NCBI GenBank assembly: GCA_905221605.1
Contig: CAJNDS010002792.1
Location: forward strand, 157,372 to 221,371
Direction of reading: 5' to 3'
DNA from: Symbiodinium natans
Lineage: Eukaryota; Sar; Dinophyceae; Suessiales; Symbiodiniaceae
Length of the DNA stretch: 64,000 nt
Shown here: piece by piece, positions 57,413-64,000 of the stretch
Layout of the letters: every line of letters starts with the position of its first letter
How positions within the stretch are numbered: the stretch's first letter is position 1
Notes under the pieces: generated by a model
Databases searched by the model: none
What the model was told of the DNA's origin: nothing
Seen by the model: the letters and a program-made list of their open reading frames with translations, nothing else
Program-made: the position numbers and the translations under genes

Positions 57413-57558
57413 GTTCATGGGTACTTAGGGGTTTAGGGTTTAGGGTTCAGGCGTCATTACTAACCAATTATCACTGCACTTGTAACCCACTTGTAAGCCC
57501 CTTATGTGCCCTAATAAGGTTAGAGGGGCTGATATAAGTACAGTTCTAATTGGTGAAC
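57413..57558 (+). mobile_element. Family J element interrupted by heptamers
   Basis: GTTCATGGGTACTT, then about 27 bases of TTTAGGG-type repeat, then TAACCAATTATCACTGCAC; the right end is CTAATTGGTGAAC. The left flank TACTTGGAGGTTCATGG matches the 9893 copy. Confidence 0.72.
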
Positions 57559-57635
57559 ACGTACCCCTAAATCCTGAACCCTAAACCCCAAAGCCTTAAC
57601 CCATGAGCCTCCAAGTCGGGTTGCGGGTTCGGGCC

Positions 57636-57803
57636 GAAGGCTTGGGATGCTTCCCCTTAAACTAGCAGTCCTTCATAGGGATTATAGTACCCTATATGAT
57701 AACCCCCATGTAGGGGCTGTTAGTCTAAGGACATATACTAACAGTCCTTGATAGGGATAAGAGTACCCCTATGAGAATCCCTATTTAGTAGGGAACATCC
57801 CAA
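57636..57803 (+). mobile_element. Two family D elements in tandem
   Basis: One full-length copy and one partial copy (CTAACAGTCCTTGATAGGG) share the right end AGGGAACATCCCAA. Confidence 0.72.
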
Positions 57804-58267
57804 CTTAGGGCTTACACTTGAAACCGGTGGGTTCTTAAGCTTCTTGAGGGCGACCTAGGGTTTAGGGTTTAGGGTTTAGGGTTTAGGGTTTAGGGTTTAG
57901 GGTTTAGGGTTTAGGGTTTAGGGAGGCCAGGGGTGGGGGGGGGGGGGGCAGGGGCAAAGAAAGCTTTAGGGTTCAGGCTGCACTGGGCTTCGTTCTTGAG
58001 AGGGTCTTACATCTGGAGTTTTTTTTCAGTGTTGGTGTCTATGTGTGTGTGTATATATATATATTTTTTTTTTTCTCCGATATGTGTGTATGGGGGGGGG
58101 GGGTGTGGTGGTTGGGTTGGAGAGCGTGTTAAGTGAGCTCGCTCGTCTTCCAAAGTCATGTGCTCAGAGTTGAGGGTGGGGTGTAAGGTTTAGGATCGGT
58201 GAGTTGAGGTTTAGAACTTGAGGGTTTGGGGCTTCCAGCAATTTAGGACTTTAAAGACTTACGTCAG

Positions 58268-58334
58268 GATGTTCTCCCTTTTACTCACAGTCGTTAGATT
58301 AAGGACTGCTAGTATTATGGGGGAACATCCAAAC
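58268..58334 (+). mobile_element. Family D element, short
   Basis: GGATGTTCTCCCTTTTACTC to GGGGGAACATCC, centre deleted. Confidence 0.72.
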
Positions 58335-58649
58335 CTACAGCCTAAACCCTAAACCCCAAACCCTAAACCCTAAACTACATCCCAAGATTTACGGGTTTAG
58401 GGTTTAGGGTTTAGGGTTTAGGGTTTAGGGTTTAGGGTTTAGGGTTTAGGGTTGGGGGGGGGGGGGGGGGTGTGGCCTGACTGGCATCCCAAACTGCATC
58501 CTAAACCTTGAGCCCTGAGCCGCAACCACCTCCCGAAAGCCAAAATGACAAAAAAGGGGTTTAGGGTGTAGGGTTTAGGGTTTAGGGTTTAGGGTTTAGG
58601 GTTTAGGGTTTAGGGTTTAGGGTTTGGGGTTCAGGGTTTAGGGTTCAGG

Positions 58650-58915
58650 GCCCAGGGCCCAGTGATGGTCAGGATCATCCTTGTAGTGGTCAAAATAATA
58701 ACAGGAAATCTGGAAATAAGAACGATCATGGTAGTGATGGAGATAGCGATGTTAGTGGTAACATGATAACAGTACGAACCACTTTTCCAGTAGCGCTCAA
58801 TCGTACCAACGCTGATCCCAACCATGATGCTGAGAACATTGTCTGTGACAACCACGATGATACAACGATGTATACCGTAAGAACGAAACCACTCATGAGA
58901 ATCACAGTGACATGT
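58650..58915. other. Low-copy DNA, no coding support
   Basis: A stretch without heptamers, rich in GAT/ATC trinucleotides. Overlapping open frames on both strands have no splice or codon support. Confidence 0.45.
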
Positions 58916-59914
58916 CAAACCCTACACCCCAAACCTTACACCCCAAACCCTAAACCCTAAACCCTAAACCCCAAACCCCAAACCCCAAACCCTAAACCCT
59001 AAGCCCCTAACAACAGCCCTAAGGCAGCCAGGGTCGGAGCACAAGCTCGATGCAGTCCTGGTAGACCTCGTCGGTTTAGGGTTTAGGGTTTAGGGTTTAG
59101 GGTTTAGGGGTTTAGGGTTTAGGGATTAGGGTTTAGCATTTTGTGGGGTTGGAGGAAGCAAGCTCCCGACCCCCCCCCGCCCCCCGCCAAAACAATAATG
59201 AAGGGTTTAGGGTTTAGGGTTTGGGGTTTAGGGTTTAGGGTTTAGGGGAAGCCAGAAGTTCGAAAAGATGATTATAACAACATGCTAAGACCCTTGAACC
59301 CCCGTGTTTAGGGTTTAGGGTTCAATCCAACCCTGTTGGTCTCGGCTTTACGGGGTCAGGTTCCGAACTTCTGGCTTCCCCTAAACCCTAAACCCTAAAC
59401 CCTAAACCCTAAACGGTGCAGGGTTCGGGGCTTCAGGGCCCCCGAAGCGCCCTTTAGCTCTGGTAGGAGATCCTTTGCTGAAACCCCAGGACATAGGGTC
59501 TAGGGTTTAGGGTTTAGGGTTTAGGGCTACAGGGTCCTTAAAGGAGGGGGGCGGGTTCATGGGGAGTAGGTACTTGAGGGAAGCTTGGGGAGCCTTAGGG
59601 AGTATTCGGAAAGTATTGCGGAACCTTGCTCTTGAACCCCCCGCCCCTTAAACAACCCCACAAGTTTAGGGTTAAAGGCCTTTAAGGATTAGGGCTTCAC
59701 AAAGCCTGTAAACCCTTCCAACCCGTTCTGCACGGTGTTTCTCACGGCCCGCTACTTTCAGGCGCTCTCAAGCGAGGCCTTACTTGCCGAGCGGTGTGCG
59801 AGCAAGAAGGGTACCGCCCTTGGTGCATTGTCACTTCTCAGGGAACCTCGATTCCCTAAACCCTAAACCCTGAACCCTAAACCCTAAACCCTAAACCATC
59901 AAAGGGAATCTCAG

Positions 59915-60006
59915 CAAACTGAATTTCCCAAAGTTCGTGTAACAGATCTCCCCCTCCCCACGTGTACCTATAGGATCCCTCCCGCGCGCCAAGGTTCCCC
60001 CTTAAG
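59915..60006 (+). CDS. Candidate internal exon with strong donor
   Basis: After gggaatctcag, phase 0, QTEFPKVRVTDLPLPTCTYR and on for 30 codons, ending TTAAG before GTGAATG, a consensus-like donor. Island between C-rich (59853-59897) and G-rich (60017) runs. Minus-strand frame (GGGDLLHELWEIQFAEIPFD) is open. Confidence 0.43.
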
Positions 60007-60904
60007 GTGAATGAAGGGGGTTTAGGGTTTAGGGCGTAGGGCAATGCAACCCGATAAATCCTATACAGGGTTTAGGGTTTAGGCCTAGGGTTTCGGGTTT
60101 AGGGTTTAGGGTTAGGGTTCGGGTTTAGGGTTTAGGGTGTAGGGTTCAGGGCTCAGGGTTCTCAAGCGTGATCAAGGAGAAACCTTAGGGGGGGGAAGCA
60201 GCAGGAACCCCCCTAAACCCTAAACCCTAAACCCTAAACCGTAAACCCTAAACCCTAAACCCTAAACCCTAAACCCTAAACCCTAAACCCATCGGATCTC
60301 CGGAGCCTTGTGCGTCTTCCGCATCGCAGCCTGAGACCGGGCCACGCGGGGGCGCTTACGCTAAGGACAGACCCTTAACCCTAAACCCTAAACCCTAAAC
60401 CCTAAACCCGAAACCCGAAACCCGAAACCCTAAACCCTAAACCCTAAACCCTAAACCCTAAACCCTAAACCCTGAACCCTAAACCCAACTTACAATCAGA
60501 TGCTCGCAAACCCAATAAAAAAGGGAGAAGATAGCACATCCCCGGGCCCTTTCTAGTTAAAGCTGAGGGATTTGCGTGCCAGGTTCGAGTGACTTGAAGG
60601 AAGGAAGCCACGTTGCAGTGAGCAAAGGAGGGGCTGCTTGCTCTTGTCTTAACAGAGAAGTAGGGAAACAGGTACGCTAACTCCCCCGATATGCACACAC
60701 ATATATATATATATATATATATGCGTATGTAATTCTAATCGCAATAATGACAATCATGATTGTAAATAAAAAAACATTTTAAGGAACGTTTTCTGGGGAG
60801 ACAGGCCAAGGAGTCCAACGCGCAAAGGAAAAAAAGGAGCCCCCCCCCCCCCCCCCCAAGCAGCATACTGTGGACAAAGTTCAACCTATGGGTTGTGGAA
60901 TTTG

Positions 60905-61007
60905 GAGGTTTCCGAAATTAGGGGGGAACCCTGTTGGGGTCTTTCTGATAAGGGAATCCTACTATTTGGGGGGGTCCATATTAGGGGCCCCATATTCACA
61001 AACTCGC
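60905..61007 (+). mobile_element. Family C element
   Basis: GAGGTTTCCGAAATTAGGGG, interior AATCCTACTATTTGGGG, decayed right end. Confidence 0.7.
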
Positions 61008-61065
61008 ATTTGTCTTTTTGGGTTTAGAAGGCAAACAGTGGGAATAAGCGTACCACCATAGGGTG

Positions 61066-61152
61066 AGGGGGGCAGAGGGGAGGGGGGAGGAAGGGAGGGG
61101 GGAGAGAGGGGGGAGGGCGGAGGGGGGGTGGAGGGGGTTGGAGGGGGGGCAG
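61066..61152. repeat. GGA/GGGGA purine tract
   Basis: Degenerate G/A-rich tract immediately 3' of a family C element. Confidence 0.88.
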
Positions 61153-61199
61153 CCAGGGGGTACAATATGAACCCTAAAACCGCCAAGAGCATGGGGCTT

Positions 61200-61430
61200 A
61201 GAAGCTTACACTCAACCCTACCTACACCCTAAACCCTTACCCCTAAACCCTAAACCCCAAAACCCTAACCCTAAACCCCTAAACCCCTAAACCCCTAAAC
61301 CCCTAAACCCCTAAACCCCGTAACCCCTAAACCCCTAACCCCCAAACCCTATACCCCTAAACCCCCAAACCCCTATACCCCTAAACCCCTAAACCCTATA
61401 AAACCCTAAAACCCTAAAGCCCCTAACGGC
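61200..61430 (+). repeat. CCCTAAA-type array rich in CCCCTAAA octamers
   Basis: A degenerate C-rich tract in which octamer CCCCTAAA dominates for about 100 bases, with CCCCTATA and CCCCCAAA variants. Confidence 0.9.
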
Positions 61431-61675
61431 TCTAGCACCTTGAAGCCTCTGTAAACCCTCCGACCCGAACCTCCCCAAACCCCAAGCCCAGACTCAACTC
61501 TGAGCCCTAAATCCACTTCCTGAACCCTAAGCCCAAAATCTCCTTCCCTTAATCCTAATCCCCCTAATCCCTAACTTCCTGAACCCTAGGCCCAAAATCT
61601 CCTACCCTAAATCCTAAATCCTAAACTCTTCTAACCCTAAACCCTATTAAACAACCCCTAAACCCTAAACACCAG

Positions 61676-61746
61676 CTTTATCTGCCCGCTGTTAGCCCCC
61701 CCAAACAAAGCGCGTGGCCTCTTGGAGCAGACTCATGTCCTCGTTG
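61676..61746 (+). CDS. Candidate internal exon with strong donor
   Basis: After aacaccag, one base, FICPLLAPPNKARGLLEQTH and on to GTTG before GTAAGGGCGG, the best consensus donor I found. Between a long C-rich tract (61200-61670) and G-rich run (61755). Minus-strand frame ALTNEDMSLLQEATRF is an alternative. Confidence 0.43.
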
Positions 61747-62922
61747 GTAAGGGCGGTTTAGGGTTTAGGGTTTAGGGTTTAGGGTCTAGGGTTTAGGGTC
61801 TAGCGAATCAAGTTGGGTCTTCGCTTCTGTTGACGTGCGGTTGAGGGTTTAGGGCCTTTTAGGGAGGTGGAGGTTGGAGGGCGAGGGGCCCAAACCCGAA
61901 AACACCTAAACCCTAAACCCTAACCCTATACACCCTAACCCCTAGATACTAAACCCTGAACCTGAACCCTAAACCCTAAACCGCAGAGGGGGGGCATCAA
62001 CCCAGAAAAGGCGATCTGGGCTGGGCAGGCCTGGGCCCCGCAACCAAAACAGGAAGAGCACCAATGACAACCGCACCCGAACGATAAGAGACTTTTGGGT
62101 TTGGGGTTTAGGGTTTAGGGTTTAGTGTTTAGGGTTTAGGGTTTAAACCAGAAACCCTAAACCCTCAACCCTTTTACAGGGTTTCCTACTTAGGGTTTCG
62201 AGAGGTGGGGGGGGGGGGAGAGCACAAGAAAAACCCGACACGCAAACACTCAGAACCTAAACCCCCCCCCCCCCCAGCCCTCCCAAACCCCCCTAAAACA
62301 CCCTAAAGACCCCCCCACCTCCGACACCCTGGCTCCCTAAACCCTAAACCCTAAACCCTAAACCCTAAACCCTAACAAACACGAGCAGGCCTCCCTAAAC
62401 CCTAAACCACCCTCGACATGTTCCAGAGTTTGGGAAAGGCCCTTAAGCCACAAAGGTTTCAGTATGCGGGTGCTTCGAAGAAAAAGGCAAATATCAGTTG
62501 GGTCTACTAGGGTCAGTTTCTATGGCTTGATAAGGAAATCATAGGGGATTAGAAGGTGCAAAACAATAAACAAATAAATATAATTTATATATATATATAT
62601 ATATATGTTCAAATCAACCCCTGTTTAGGGTTGGTTTGCCTTAGTTTGAATGTTGGTTTGTTGCCAGGATGTCCCCAGCAGTCTACCGAGCCCAGCATGG
62701 ACCACTCCTTACACTGCCTGAGGCCAAGAAAGTCCAGAGAAGGCCCTAAACCCTGAAACCCTAATCCTAAACCCTAAACCCTAAACCCTAAACCCCAAAC
62801 CCTAAACCCCAAACCCTAAACCCTAAACCCCTAAACCCTAAACCCTAAACCCCTAAACCCCTAAACCCTAAACTCCAAACTCCAAACCCTCAACCCTGAG
62901 CCCAAAACCCTGAGGCCTAAAC

Positions 62923-62979
62923 CGCGCACCCCAAAAGAAGGAGAAGAAGGGTCCTCTTCACTAGCCAGGCATGCGACAT
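62923..62979 (-). CDS. Possible first exon with signal-like N-terminus, minus strand
   Basis: Minus-strand ATG at 62979 opens MSHAWLVKRTLLLLLLGCA, 19 codons, then GCG before GTTTAGGC. The basic start and run of six leucines resemble a signal peptide or anchor. The frame is also open upstream of the ATG, so the start is a guess. The next minus island (61983-62098) is open in phase 0 with a hydrophobic stretch (LSLVLFLFWL). Confidence 0.28.
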
Positions 62980-64000
62980 CTTCTTCTCCTTAGGCTTGCG
63001 GGGGGCTTTGCCCAGGCACGAAAATTCTCTGGCGTTAGGATGGGGACCCCCAACCCCCCCCCCCACCTCTTCAGCAAGGGTATAGGGTTTAGGGTTTAGG
63101 GTGTAGGGTGTAGGGTGTAATTAGGGTGTAGGGTTGAGGGTGCGGGGTTTGGGGCTTGGGTCTAGTTAAGGTTTAGGACGTAGGGTTTAGGGTTCCCTGA
63201 CGCTGGGCTAGCAGAGGGAGAATGCTGGTTTCAGAGAGGGTGAAAACTTCGCCCTAAAAGTCTGCAAACCTTCTACACCCTAAACGCCTAGTTAAACCCC
63301 AAAGCCCCTTAAAACCTACAAACCCCCCGGTAAAGAACTCGGAAATGACCTTAAACGGTCAAGTTTTTGGAGCTTTTGACTCCAGAGCTCTGTCTAAACT
63401 CTACACCCAAACCCAGGGCCCAGCCTCCAAGATAAATAAAAGAAGTAGTACCCTAAACCCTAAACCTTAGGGTTTAGGGTTTAGGGTTTAGGGTTTAGGG
63501 TTTAGGGCAACCCTCAACCCTAAACCCTATACGACTATTGGGAGTCATGCTTAGGAACCCTGAAGGGGATCTCCTGCTTTTTGGATCTTTCCAGGGCTGC
63601 AGGTATTCCAAAACCGCGAGCCTGAAGAGGTCGGAGGCAATAAAATACCAATCGCCCGATGAAACCCTAAACCCTACTAAATCCTGTCAAGCAAAAACGG
63701 TATATACATTAGAGGCACTTCGGAATATCACAGCAACAGAGTATTACTGGCAGAAAGAATCTAAACCCAAACTCTTAACCCCACCCCCCGTCGAGGAAAC
63801 ACCCTAAACCCTAAACCCTAAACCCTGAACCCTGAACCCTAAACCCTAAACCCTAAATATCCCAAGGGCCTACCCAGTTACAGGGGTCAGGGTTTGAGCT
63901 CCGGAGAGCTTCCGTAAGGCTACCAGGACGTGCAGGCTCGACTCGATAAGGACATCTGTTTGCATTGCAGCCCTAAGCTAGGGTTTGGGGTTTGGGGTTT

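Noticed and set aside
58631-58960. Overlapping 95- and 65-codon frames
   Set aside because: They lie on opposite strands over the same GAT/ATC-rich stretch and both end in heptamers, with no independent support.

Overview
This window looks like nuclear DNA from a eukaryote whose telomere-type repeat is TTTAGGG. I see no bacterial-style operons, no rRNA and no tRNA, and no open frame long enough to be an ordinary intronless gene. The sequence is saturated with short runs of (TTTAGGG)n and (CCCTAAA)n, well over a hundred of them from one end to the other, so this is not a single chromosome end. My best guess is a dinoflagellate. The heptamer fits, and so do candidate exons of about 50-110 bases, introns of several hundred bases and array edges that begin GTTTAGGG or GCTTAGGG (GT and GC donors). 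A chromerid, or a coccidian such as Eimeria (whose repeat-rich segments carry AAACCCT), cannot be excluded. Eimeria is less likely because its usual CAG runs are absent.

The dominant layout is regular. A C-rich array is followed by a GC-rich single-copy island of about 70-130 bases and then a G-rich array, and this recurs roughly 35-40 times. Between islands the DNA is filled with short inverted-repeat elements, microsatellites and homopolymer G/C runs. I read the islands as probable exons and the DNA between them as introns that begin with (TTTAGGG)n and end with (CCCTAAA)n, so that the two intron ends are complementary. On the + strand many islands open with a pyrimidine-rich ...AG acceptor, hold an open frame and stop at a GT or GC. 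In several stretches (1-10 kb, 49-51.4 kb) reading phases are compatible from island to island. Individual exon calls are tentative: islands this short and GC-rich are often open on both strands, and the minus strand sometimes reads equally well. I recognise no protein family, so gene symbols are empty.

Region by region: 0-10 kb holds candidate exons (43 to 9892), a 300-base TG microsatellite and several small inverted-repeat elements. 10-17 kb holds long heptamer arrays and two very GC3-rich candidate exons (13411, 14550). 17-23 kb is a repeat cluster: a 22-base minisatellite, a 650-base foldback of an 8-base unit, and about 200-base tandem units inside a region bounded by inverted repeats. 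23-45 kb continues the array/island pattern and includes a duplicated block (29.8 and 32.5 kb). 45-64 kb holds the second chain of candidate exons and many element copies.

At least ten families of small terminal-inverted-repeat elements (called A to J here) recur through the window. Several copies are nested, or are interrupted by or abut heptamer arrays, which bears on how the arrays arise.
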